Source: Patescibacteria group bacterium (lineage in GTDB: Bacteria; Patescibacteriota; Patescibacteriia; 2-12-FULL-60-25). Taken from it: a DNA stretch of 63,043 bases. The stretch spans positions 1 through 63,043 of the forward strand of contig JAHJRN010000069.1 of NCBI GenBank assembly GCA_018830865.1, given 5' to 3'. The notes under the pieces are model-generated. The model was not told the origin of the DNA. It ran no database searches and saw nothing but the letters and a program-made list of their open reading frames with translations. The position numbers and the translations under genes are program-made. Positions within the stretch are counted from its first letter, which is position 1, and each line of letters starts with the position of its first letter. Positions 43,556 to 50,647 of the stretch are shown one piece after another.

Positions 43556-44893
43556 TCAGAAATAATAGATCAAGCCCAAATTTATCCCAACCAGCCCTTG
43601 TTTTCTTTCGATTGGATAATTTTTATACAGATTACCCGAATAACTTCTGTAATAAAGCTCCGGCACCAAATCAAAAGCATCTGAAAGACGCATTCGGGCA
43701 TTGACGCCAAGCATCCACGAAAACTTAAATGTTTCCATCTCAAGTTCTTTCAATGGAATAGCTTCATAATCGGGTTTCACCCCAATCCCGGTGCCCGATT
43801 GATAGATTAAAGCCGAGATGCCAAATCCGGCTCTCAGGTAAACACCCACGCCCGGGAAGCTTAACATGCGATAGGCAGCCTCTGTTTGCCACTCCAGATA
43901 GCCCATTCTGTTTAGGGTTGAATAATCATAATTTCTTTCGTCGAGTGGAATCCAGCTTGAATCTTTAACATGAAACCAACTGGTATCAGCTCCGGAAATG
44001 GTGTAATAAGTGTCAAGTGTATCCACATCAAAAAAACCGCCTGTACTGACTCTTCGGCTATAACTGAACTTTTCGGCAAAACCGGTCAGCGCCAAGCCAG
44101 AAGAAAAATGCCATTTTTGTGCATTAAAATGCCACTTAAAACCCAAGGTATGAGACCTGAAAGACGTTTTTACGGCATTATTCCAATGATTTTTCAGCAC
44201 AGCTTCCGATTCATCCAGGAGCACAAATTGCTGAAAGGTAACTGCCCGGCCATAATACACCTCAAAAGCCTGACCCTGCTGCCGTCGGGCATCCTGATTA
44301 AATATATCTGACCGTAATGGTTTTATCTTCGCCCTTTTGGTTTCAGCAGGCGGTTCTCTGTAAATAGTGATGGTATCATAAATCACCAGCGTATCTTGTT
44401 TTACAATGGTATCAAACCTCACAATAGTATCGGTTCGCACTAGATTCTCGCGGATAAAAATGGTATCACCCAAGGCTTGTCCAGCATTATTCGGCTGTTC
44501 AGAGGGCGTTATCTCCGCCTCATTTTCAGTTTGATCATCAGCTTGATCCTGCTTGTAAACAATGTATTGATCGCCAATTTTTCGGAAATGGTAGCCCCGG
44601 TCTTTGAGCAGCGTTTCAAGCAGTTGCTCGGGTGTAGCCTTTAAATCCATTGTCAGCATTTCGTCGAAAACCGGATCGGAAGCATTAAAGGCAACCTTAA
44701 TCTTATGCTTTTCAAAGAGCTGGTCAAGGATTGTTCCCAGGCTTTCGTTTTGCACCTTGAGTTCCAAAAGCTGCACACCAGCCTGTTGCGCCGGGAGGAC
44801 ATTGATGCTAAGCAGGAGTGTGAAAAAACCAGTCAGACAGGCTAAAAACATTGATTTCGCAGAAAACACAAACCCGTAATTGGTCATAGACAT
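43556..44893 (-). CDS. STN-domain outer-membrane beta-barrel protein (FecR-associated)
   Basis: 445 aa from the ATG at 44893. The signal peptide ends near residue 37 (VLPAQQ). An STN (secretin/TonB N-terminal) domain spans about 43-113 (LELKVQNESLGTILDQLFEK, DLKATPEQLLETLLKDRGY). A repetitive Asp-Thr-Ile linker (DTIVRFDTIVKQDTLVIYDT) runs about 143-178, and a PorT-like small beta-barrel about 190-445, ending in NLGLIYYF with the C-terminal aromatic typical of outer-membrane proteins. STN domains normally signal to FecR anti-sigma proteins from TonB transporters. Here the plug and large barrel are absent. It is 84 nt downstream of FecR on the same strand, so it is probably the surface sensor of this sigma/anti-sigma pair. 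Confidence 0.75.
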   Translation of the reverse strand: MSMTNYGFVFSAKSMFLACLTGFFTLLLSINVLPAQQAGVQLLELKVQNESLGTILDQLFEKHKIKVAFNASDPVFDEMLTMDLKATPEQLLETLLKDRGYHFRKIGDQYIVYKQDQADDQTENEAEITPSEQPNNAGQALGDTIFIRENLVRTDTIVRFDTIVKQDTLVIYDTITIYREPPAETKRAKIKPLRSDIFNQDARRQQGQAFEVYYGRAVTFQQFVLLDESEAVLKNHWNNAVKTSFRSHTLGFKWHFNAQKWHFSSGLALTGFAEKFSYSRRVSTGGFFDVDTLDTYYTISGADTSWFHVKDSSWIPLDERNYDYSTLNRMGYLEWQTEAAYRMLSFPGVGVYLRAGFGISALIYQSGTGIGVKPDYEAIPLKELEMETFKFSWMLGVNARMRLSDAFDLVPELYYRSYSGNLYKNYPIERKQGLVGINLGLIYYF

Positions 44894-44977
44894 GGTATCT
44901 TTATTCAAAACAAAGCAGGCTACATTAGCGGCTGCTAAAGTACAAAAATCCCATAAAATTTGAGGGCTAAGAGAAAA

Positions 44978-45988
44978 TTATCGAAAATATACCTGGCTGT
45001 CAGTGCGTATAACTTCGAACTGAAATATCGTTTGCAAGGATTCAATTAACTGATCGGCAGTTTCACCTTCAAAACGAGCGGTCAAGCGCAAGCTTTCATG
45101 CTGTGATGCCAGCTGAATATCCAGACCATAAACCCGGTTGAGGGTTTTTACAACTTCAGGAAGCGGGGTATTGACAAATTCTAAAATACCAGTCTTCCAA
45201 CTCAAGAAGTTTTTATCTACAGCGGTGCTTCTTGACAAGCGTTTACTAGGCAAATCAAAAACACCTCTTTCGCCTGGAAGCAAAACAATTTGTTCAATAC
45301 GGTTGGCAGGAGATTCATCAAAAGTGAACAACCTTACCTTTCCTTCAATAAGATCCAGCGTGTAGGTGTCAGAACCCGGCACAGCACGCAGATTAAATTT
45401 AGTGCCCAGCACTTCAACTCCCAAATTATCGAGCAAGAGCTGGAATGGCTTTTCAGGATTACTTTGCACCTCAAAAAGAGCTTCTCCGGTAAAATTGGCT
45501 ATTTCCCTTTTCTTATCAAAAGCAGCCGCATATTGCATGGCCGATCCTGCATTCATGAATACTTCGCTGCCATCGGGAAGCACCACGGCCTCATTGGATT
45601 TTTCGTTCATCACTACGCTTTCCAGCTGCACAGGTTCGTCCTTGCGCAACAAAAACAAAACAGCCAGCCCGAGCACTAAAACTGCTGCAGCACTGGCGGT
45701 CCATTTTGTGAAACGATTTATCATTGAAATATGCTTCGGGGCGAAATACTGACCTTGCTCAATTGTGTCAATCTTTTGATGCACCTGGGCAAGTGCTTTG
45801 TCAACATCCAGACCATCAACACTTTTATGAGCACCCGAAAGCTTCCAGGCAAGTGATCGTTGCTCAAACCAAATTTTATTGGTTTCGGATACAGCAATCC
45901 ATTGCTCCATAAGAGTTTTCTCCTCTTTGGAACAATTTCCAGTCAGGTATTTCACTGACAACTTATCATATCCGTTTTTACTGATCAC
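44978..45988 (-). CDS. FecR family anti-sigma factor (DUF4974 C-terminus)
   Basis: 336 aa, GTG start. The N-terminal cytoplasmic anti-sigma part (1-95, YDKLSVKYLTGNCSKEEKTL) is followed by one transmembrane helix (about 97-114). A periplasmic FecR domain (about 130-225, EVVLP-type VVLPDGSEVFMNAGSAMQY, GEALFEVQSNPEKPF, LGTKFNLRA) and DUF4974 (about 265-336, LEFVNTPLPEVVKTLNRVYG) complete it. It transduces a surface signal to the ECF sigma encoded upstream. The 100-nt gap after sigma holds motif B site 1, so FecR and the genes after it can be induced separately from sigma. Confidence 0.95.
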   Translation of the reverse strand: MISKNGYDKLSVKYLTGNCSKEEKTLMEQWIAVSETNKIWFEQRSLAWKLSGAHKSVDGLDVDKALAQVHQKIDTIEQGQYFAPKHISMINRFTKWTASAAAVLVLGLAVLFLLRKDEPVQLESVVMNEKSNEAVVLPDGSEVFMNAGSAMQYAAAFDKKREIANFTGEALFEVQSNPEKPFQLLLDNLGVEVLGTKFNLRAVPGSDTYTLDLIEGKVRLFTFDESPANRIEQIVLLPGERGVFDLPSKRLSRSTAVDKNFLSWKTGILEFVNTPLPEVVKTLNRVYGLDIQLASQHESLRLTARFEGETADQLIESLQTIFQFEVIRTDSQVYFR

Positions 45989-46019
45989 TTTTTAAAATAA
46001 TTTAACATTGCTACTAAAT

Positions 46020-46045
46020 GACAATCTACTAAGGTGTTCCCCCTA
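46020..46045 (-). promoter_or_regulatory. ECF-type promoter motif B, site 1 (FecR operon)
   Basis: Minus strand: TAGGGGGAA (46045-46037), 11 nt, ATTGTC (46025-46020), then ATTTA. Box order and spacing match the sites before giant genes 2 and 3, with two substitutions. It ends 31 nt before the FecR start. Confidence 0.6.
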
Positions 46046-46088
46046 TCTGTCTTTATCTTTTTTTTAACAATTGTAATTTGTTCATGAT

Positions 46089-46670
46089 TCAAAAACGTCC
46101 GAAAGTTAATAAAAACAACAAAACAAGTGGCAAAAATTGTTTTAAACTTTTTCTCAGTTGCTCTAAAGCTTTTGTCATCTGATTCTCGACAGTTTTAACA
46201 GAAATATTCAATTTCTCAGCAATTTGCTTGTTTTTTAAACCATCATGACGACTCATTTCGAACACCATTCTTCTTTTTTCGGGCAAATCCAAAACCGCTC
46301 TCTTGATTTCTCTTTCCAGATCGCTTTCCTGCAACTTATCGAGCGGACTTTCGACGCCATTCAAAGTTTGAAAGCCGATATAGCTTTTGTACTTATCCTG
46401 AATTTTCTGCTGATTCAAGTAATTAAGCGCATGATTTTGAGTAGCTCGATAGAGATAAGATTTCAGTGAACTGTTAACAAGCAGATCGTCGCGTCTGATC
46501 CACAATTTAACAAACATATCCTGCACAATTTCACTTGCCATATCCTGATCCACCACATAGCGCATGCAGAAATTGACCAGTTCAGCATAATACCTCCTGA
46601 ATATCTCATCAAAATCTTTCCGACTACCGGCCTTAAGCCCTTCAATCCATTTGAGCTGATTGTCTGTCAT
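46089..46670 (-). CDS. ECF RNA polymerase sigma factor (FecR-linked)
   Basis: 193 aa, a Bacteroidota-expanded ECF family usually paired with FecR. Region 2: DFDEIFRRYYAELVNFCMRY, DMASEIVQDMFVKLWIRRD, LKSYLYRATQNHALNYLNQ. Region 4: LPEKRRMVFEMSRHDGLKNK, IAEKLNISVKTVENQMTKAL. The last 16 residues are strongly hydrophobic (FLPLVLLFLLTFGRF), a tail seen in some Bacteroidota sigma factors that may tie the protein to the membrane or the anti-sigma. Its own upstream region has a primary-sigma TACTTTTG box (46746-46739) but no motif B, so it is probably made constitutively. Confidence 0.95.
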   Translation of the reverse strand: MTDNQLKWIEGLKAGSRKDFDEIFRRYYAELVNFCMRYVVDQDMASEIVQDMFVKLWIRRDDLLVNSSLKSYLYRATQNHALNYLNQQKIQDKYKSYIGFQTLNGVESPLDKLQESDLEREIKRAVLDLPEKRRMVFEMSRHDGLKNKQIAEKLNISVKTVENQMTKALEQLRKSLKQFLPLVLLFLLTFGRF

Positions 46671-46738
46671 GTGTTTTAATAATAAAAACCTTGAACATTT
46701 TTATAATTCAGCAGCTTTCTATTGTCTGATATAAAAAG

Positions 46739-46746
46739 CAAAAGTA
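46739..46746 (-). promoter_or_regulatory. Primary-sigma -7 box of the FecR-linked sigma gene
   Basis: TACTTTTG on the minus strand, 68 nt before the start codon. I do not see a -33 TTTG at normal spacing, so this is weaker than the others. Confidence 0.35.
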
Positions 46747-46821
46747 CTAATTTCAGCAAAAACTATCTGACACATCTATTTAATCCTGTGTTAAAGGGTT
46801 AGTTGACATTTTGTGCTTGGA

Positions 46822-46853
46822 TTGAAACAGTCAGGATAAAAAAAATACCTTTG
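46822..46853 (+). promoter_or_regulatory. Promoter of the EamA transporter gene
   Basis: TTG (46822-46824), 21 nt, TACCTTTG (46846-46853). This matches the Bacteroidota TAnnTTTG consensus, 47 nt before the start codon. Confidence 0.6.
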
Positions 46854-46900
46854 TCCGTTTTTAAACCGCAATTAATCCACAATACTAAACTGCAAAGAAG

Positions 46901-47857
46901 TTGGTTAGCAATACTAAAAATCTTTCGGACGATTCCTCAAAAGCCATCAGCCAGCCGCTGGTTGCCTGGCTGATACTGATCGGACTCGTACTCACCTGGG
47001 GAAGTTCGTTCATCTTGATCAAACGTGGTTTAGAACATTTTAGTGCCACCGAAGTGGGCGCCGTGAGAGTTGTTATCACCTTTTTGTTTTTGATGCCTTT
47101 TGCGCTGCGTCGATTGAGCATACTCAAAAGAAAGGATTTTCTCTGGCTTGGTTTGGCGGGTCTGGTAGGCAATTTTTTTCCTGCCTTTCTGTTTGCTGCT
47201 GCACAACAAGGTATTGATAGCTCAACGGCAGGATTGCTAAACTCACTTACTCCACTATTTACTTTAATTGTTGGATTGGTTATCTTTAAAATTAAAGCCG
47301 GGAAAATGCAGGTAATCGGGGTTTTCGTTGGTCTTTTAGGTGCTTTGGGTCTTGTGAGTAGCAGCGGTGGCAACACCTTCAGCTTCAATATTACCTATGC
47401 ACTCATGGTGGTGTTAGCTACCATTTTTTATGCCATCAACGTAAATCTTATCAAGGCCAAGCTGAACCATATCAAAAGTATTACAATCACCTCCATCACC
47501 TTTTTTATTGTTGGGTTTCCTGCTTCCGTCATTTTATTTGCCACAACAGATTTCGTTCATAAACTTACAAACGAACCCGGAGCCTGGGCTGGATTGGGCT
47601 ATCTTGCTATTCTGGCAGTGGTAGGCACCGGAGTAGCCATGATGGGATTTAATGTGCTTATCAAAAAAACCACTCCAATTTTCGCCTCCTCTGTCACTTA
47701 TTTAATTCCGGTTGTGGCACTTTTATGGGGCATCATTGACGGTGAATATTTTGATCCTAGCTTCTTTTTGTGGATAGGGCTCATCATTGGTGGTGTGTTA
47801 CTTGTAAACAAAACCGGAGCAAAACCCCGCAGAATTCGCAGAAAACGAATGGTTTAA
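46901..47857 (+). CDS. EamA/DMT family transporter
   Basis: 318 aa, ten hydrophobic helices in two EamA halves (VAWLILIGLVLTWGSSFILI at the start, ITYALMVVLATIFYAINVNL opening the second). The typical WGSSFILIKRGL and GLLNSLTPLFTLIVG motifs are present. Family members export amino acids or metabolites across the inner membrane; the substrate is unknown. The start is a TTG at 46901, because no ATG is close in frame before the first helix. A polybasic tail (KPRRIRRKR) ends the protein. It is on the plus strand, divergent from the ECF sigma gene. Confidence 0.88.
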   Translation: MVSNTKNLSDDSSKAISQPLVAWLILIGLVLTWGSSFILIKRGLEHFSATEVGAVRVVITFLFLMPFALRRLSILKRKDFLWLGLAGLVGNFFPAFLFAAAQQGIDSSTAGLLNSLTPLFTLIVGLVIFKIKAGKMQVIGVFVGLLGALGLVSSSGGNTFSFNITYALMVVLATIFYAINVNLIKAKLNHIKSITITSITFFIVGFPASVILFATTDFVHKLTNEPGAWAGLGYLAILAVVGTGVAMMGFNVLIKKTTPIFASSVTYLIPVVALLWGIIDGEYFDPSFFLWIGLIIGGVLLVNKTGAKPRRIRRKRMV

Positions 47858-47875
47858 AAAATTCTGCATCAAATG

Positions 47876-47905
47876 TTTGTCGTAACGAAATTTTTTATAT
47901 TTTTG
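47876..47905 (+). promoter_or_regulatory. rplU-rpmA promoter
   Basis: TTTG (47876-47879), 18 nt, TATTTTTG (47898-47905). It is the best match to the Bacteroidota primary-sigma consensus in the window, 44 nt before the L21 ATG. Confidence 0.75.
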
Positions 47906-47949
47906 CGGTTCAAATTTTTGAGCAAAATCCGCAATTTCAAAACAGTATA

Positions 47950-48261
47950 ATGTACGCAATAGTTGACATCGCAGGACAGCAGTTCAAGGTAACAAAAGGA
48001 CAACAGATTTTTGTCCACAGGCTTGAACAGGAAGAAGGAAGCCAGGTTGCTTTCGATAAAGTATTACTCGTTGAAAACGATGGCGACACCAAAATAGGTG
48101 CTCCGCTTGTTGAAGGCGCAAATATCGAAGCACGCATTGTTGAGCATATGAAAGGCGACAAAGTGATCGTTTTCAAAAAGAAAAGAAGAAAAGGTTATCA
48201 AAAATCAAACGGTCATCGTCAGTATCTCAGCAAAATCGTGATTGAAAACATTACAGCGTAA
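47950..48261 (+). CDS. rplU: 50S ribosomal protein L21
   Basis: 103 aa from the ATG at 47950 (MYAIVDIAGQQFKVTKGQ). The frame is open further upstream, but that part overlaps the EamA gene and the promoter. Family landmarks: VDKVLL-type VAFDKVLLVENDGDTKIGAP, IEARIVEHMKGDKVIVFKKK, and the basic RRKGYQKSNGHRQ that contacts 23S rRNA. It is followed 23 nt later by rpmA, the standard arrangement. Confidence 0.98.
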   Translation: MYAIVDIAGQQFKVTKGQQIFVHRLEQEEGSQVAFDKVLLVENDGDTKIGAPLVEGANIEARIVEHMKGDKVIVFKKKRRKGYQKSNGHRQYLSKIVIENITA

Positions 48262-48284
48262 TTAACCCGTAAAATCCGAAAATA

Positions 48285-48551
48285 ATGGCACATAAAAAAG
48301 GAGCAGGTAGTTCCAATAACGGTCGCGAATCAGAAAGCAAACGATTAGGCGTTAAAATATTTGGCGGACAGTTTGCCAAAGCAGGAAACATCATTCTCAG
48401 ACAGCGAGGCACAGCCCACCGTCCTGGAAATAATGTTGGCATGGGCAAAGACCACACCATTTTTGCAATGGTTGATGGCACTGTTGAATTCCGTCGCAAA
48501 AGAGATGACAAGTCCTATATCTCCATCGTTCCAACCGAAGAAGTAAATTAG
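48285..48551 (+). CDS. rpmA: 50S ribosomal protein L27
   Basis: 88 aa. The N-terminus [20 protein letters not shown] is characteristic of L27 without the cleavable extension found in Firmicutes, followed by [20 protein letters not shown] and [14 protein letters not shown]. It contacts the peptidyl-transferase centre. It is the second gene of rplU-rpmA and is followed by a strong terminator at 48574. Confidence 0.98.
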   Translation: MAHKKGAGSSNNGRESESKRLGVKIFGGQFAKAGNIILRQRGTAHRPGNNVGMGKDHTIFAMVDGTVEFRRKRDDKSYISIVPTEEVN

Positions 48552-48573
48552 TTTTTACATAAAAAATATAAAT

Positions 48574-48604
48574 ACCCGGTTATGCTTGCATAGCCGGGTT
48601 TTTT
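48574..48604 (+). terminator. rplU-rpmA terminator
   Basis: Stem ACCCGGTTATG / CATAGCCGGGT with one G-T pair, a 4-nt loop and a following T6 run. Confidence 0.9.
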
Positions 48605-48847
48605 GGCTTTTGGTAATATCAATTTCAAAAAACTTGCTTGTACTCCCTCAGAAAGCCGATGGTTGTGCAATCGACTAATTAGTCTGTCAATAAAGTCCGG
48701 TAGCTGATTGATTATGGTGCCGATTTTTAAGTAAAACCCTCCACTCAAAACGTCTTAACGTTTTGTAGATGTGATATTTATATTTTTCGCAGCAGTTGCT
48801 CCTGGCATAAATGCCTTGTATGCCTTTAATCAGCGACATAAAAACTG

Positions 48848-48855
48848 TATTTTTG
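48848..48855 (+). promoter_or_regulatory. serS -7 promoter box
   Basis: TATTTTTG ending 19 nt before the serS ATG, which leaves a very short leader. No TTTG box at the right spacing is visible upstream. Confidence 0.5.
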
Positions 48856-48874
48856 CAAAAATTACCCTATCAAA

Positions 48875-50146
48875 ATGTTACTGATACCCTATATTCGTGC
48901 CAATAAGGAAGAAGTACTCGTCCGTTTGGCCATCAAAAATTTCAAGCAGACCGAATTGATCGATGAAGTGCTCGATCTGGACGAAAAACGCAGAAGTCTG
49001 CAACAGGAGCAAGATGATTTGCTGGCCGAAGCCAATACACTGGCCAAAGAAATCGGTTTGCTTTTTAAGGAAGGCAAAACCGCAGCAGCTCAGGCGCTTA
49101 AAGAACGTAATAGTCAGATCAAGGAACAAACAAAAGCGCTATCTGCTCAGCTTAATGAAACCAAACAGCTGCTACAGGAGAAACTTGTTGAAATCCCCAA
49201 CCTGCCACACGAAAGCGTTCCGCCGGGCAAACAAGCCAGTGATAATATCAACGAACACCAGGAAGGCGAGATGCCACAACTTTTTCCTGATGCTGTTCCG
49301 CATTGGGACCTGATCAGTAAGTTTGACCTGATCGATTTTGATTTGGGCAATAAAGTTACCGGAGCCGGATTCCCTTTTTACAAAGGCAAAGGTGCACGTT
49401 TGCAAAGAGCACTGATCAACTTTTTCCTGGATGAAGCCGTAAAAGCCGGATTTCAGGAAGTGCAGCCGCCATTGATGGTTAACGAAGATTCTGCTTATGG
49501 CACAGGACAACTTCCTGATAAAGAAGGCCAGATGTACACGATTGGCGCCGATAAGCTTTATATGATTCCCACAGCTGAAGTGCCCATTACCAATATGTTT
49601 CGGGATGTAATTGTACAGGAAAAAACACTTCCCTTAAAAATCACGGCCTATTCCAGTTGTTTCAGGCGTGAGGCAGGCTCCTGGGGAAAACATGTACGCG
49701 GCCTCAACCGCCTGCATCAGTTCGACAAGGTTGAAATAGTACAAATTGCCCATCCGGATCAGTCCTACCAATTGCTGGAAGAAATGAAAGCACATGTGGC
49801 AGGCCTGCTGCGAAAATTGGAGTTGCCATTCCGTATCCTCAAATTATGCGGTGGCGACATGAGTTTTACCTCTGCTTTAACCTATGATTTCGAAGTGTTT
49901 TCTGCTGCTCAGGAAATGTGGCTTGAAGTGAGCTCTGTGTCGAACTTCGAGAGCTTTCAGGCCAATCGCATGAAGCTTCGCATTAAAGATGCCAATGGCC
50001 AAATTCAGTTGGCACATACACTCAATGGCAGTGCATTAGCTTTGCCACGCATTGTGGCTGCATTGCTCGAAAATAATCAAACAAAAGATGGTATTAAAAT
50101 TCCAAAAGCCCTGCAGGATTACACCGGTTTCGCTCTTATCAATTAG
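48875..50146 (+). CDS. serS: Seryl-tRNA synthetase
   Basis: 423 aa class II synthetase. The N-terminal long coiled-coil arm spans about residues 27-105 (LDLDEKRRSLQQEQDDLLAE). The catalytic domain has the TAEVPITNMFRD motif, motif 2 SSCFRREAGSWGKHVRGLNR, then LKLCGGDMSFTSALTYDFEV and motif 3 with LNGSALALPRIVAALLENNQ. It charges tRNA-Ser in the cytoplasm. The last 59 nt overlap the start of a lipoprotein gene in another frame. Confidence 0.98.
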   Translation: MLLIPYIRANKEEVLVRLAIKNFKQTELIDEVLDLDEKRRSLQQEQDDLLAEANTLAKEIGLLFKEGKTAAAQALKERNSQIKEQTKALSAQLNETKQLLQEKLVEIPNLPHESVPPGKQASDNINEHQEGEMPQLFPDAVPHWDLISKFDLIDFDLGNKVTGAGFPFYKGKGARLQRALINFFLDEAVKAGFQEVQPPLMVNEDSAYGTGQLPDKEGQMYTIGADKLYMIPTAEVPITNMFRDVIVQEKTLPLKITAYSSCFRREAGSWGKHVRGLNRLHQFDKVEIVQIAHPDQSYQLLEEMKAHVAGLLRKLELPFRILKLCGGDMSFTSALTYDFEVFSAAQEMWLEVSSVSNFESFQANRMKLRIKDANGQIQLAHTLNGSALALPRIVAALLENNQTKDGIKIPKALQDYTGFALIN

Positions 50147-50642
50147 TTTACTGCTGTTGATTTTTAGCTTTAATGCCTGCCAGCAAAGCCAGGAACCTCA
50201 GCAACAGTTTCTGCATCAGATCGACTCGTTGCAACAAATTGTTTACGCTGATAGCCTTGCTTTCCAGGAACTTCGTGAAATTCCCTACGATAGTTTAGTG
50301 AGGCGATTAAATACAATACGACAGCAAATTTCCCCGGCGGATCCACTCTCCGAAAGTCAATATGCAAGTGTTGCAAATGCTTTGAGTTATCTCAGGCAAT
50401 TGCAAACAGAAAGCGATCCGTTTTTAAAAGAGATTTCTTTTGCGGCGCAACAGCTGCGCAACTTGCGGTACGATGTAAGTCAGCAGATTCCGGATAGCCT
50501 CACAACTGCACAATACCTGAAAACGGAAGCCAGTGCAGTAAAACAGATTGAAGCTAAAACAGATTACTTTTTGAACAGGTTTAATGCTCAACTGTTATTG
50601 ATAGAAACCCTGGAAAACAATTTTCAGGCTGAAAAGGACTGA
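50088..50642 (+). CDS. Predicted lipoprotein of unknown function
   Basis: 184 aa from the ATG at 50088 (MVLKFQKPCR). The signal peptide has a hydrophobic core LLSISLLLLIFSF and lipobox FNAC (Cys31). The mature part is helical and Gln/Leu-rich (IDSLQQIVYADSLAFQELRE, LRNLRYDVSQQIPDSL), with coiled-coil character and no recognised domain. The start lies inside serS (59-nt out-of-frame overlap), and the next gene, a TPR protein, begins 5 nt after its stop. The pair therefore looks co-translated; a joint envelope role is inferred from this spacing only. Confidence 0.7.
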   Translation: MVLKFQKPCRITPVSLLSISLLLLIFSFNACQQSQEPQQQFLHQIDSLQQIVYADSLAFQELREIPYDSLVRRLNTIRQQISPADPLSESQYASVANALSYLRQLQTESDPFLKEISFAAQQLRNLRYDVSQQIPDSLTTAQYLKTEASAVKQIEAKTDYFLNRFNAQLLLIETLENNFQAEKD

Positions 50643-50647
50643 ACTTT

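Larger units (their letters stand above)
48552..48874. other. Intergenic region between rpmA and serS
   Basis: No gene is supported. It contains the rpmA terminator, a perfect 8-bp dyad CAAAACGT / ACGTTTTG (48746-48753, 48758-48765) of unknown meaning, and the serS promoter near 48848. Confidence 0.5.

Noticed and set aside
46829-46853. AGTCAGGATA before the EamA gene as a sixth motif A site
   Set aside because: The first base differs and no CGAC follows at 12 nt; instead a primary TACCTTTG box is present.
47770-47949. Longer L21 reading frame beginning inside the EamA gene
   Set aside because: The first 60 codons overlap EamA and the rplU promoter and do not match L21; the ATG at 47950 gives the normal family start.
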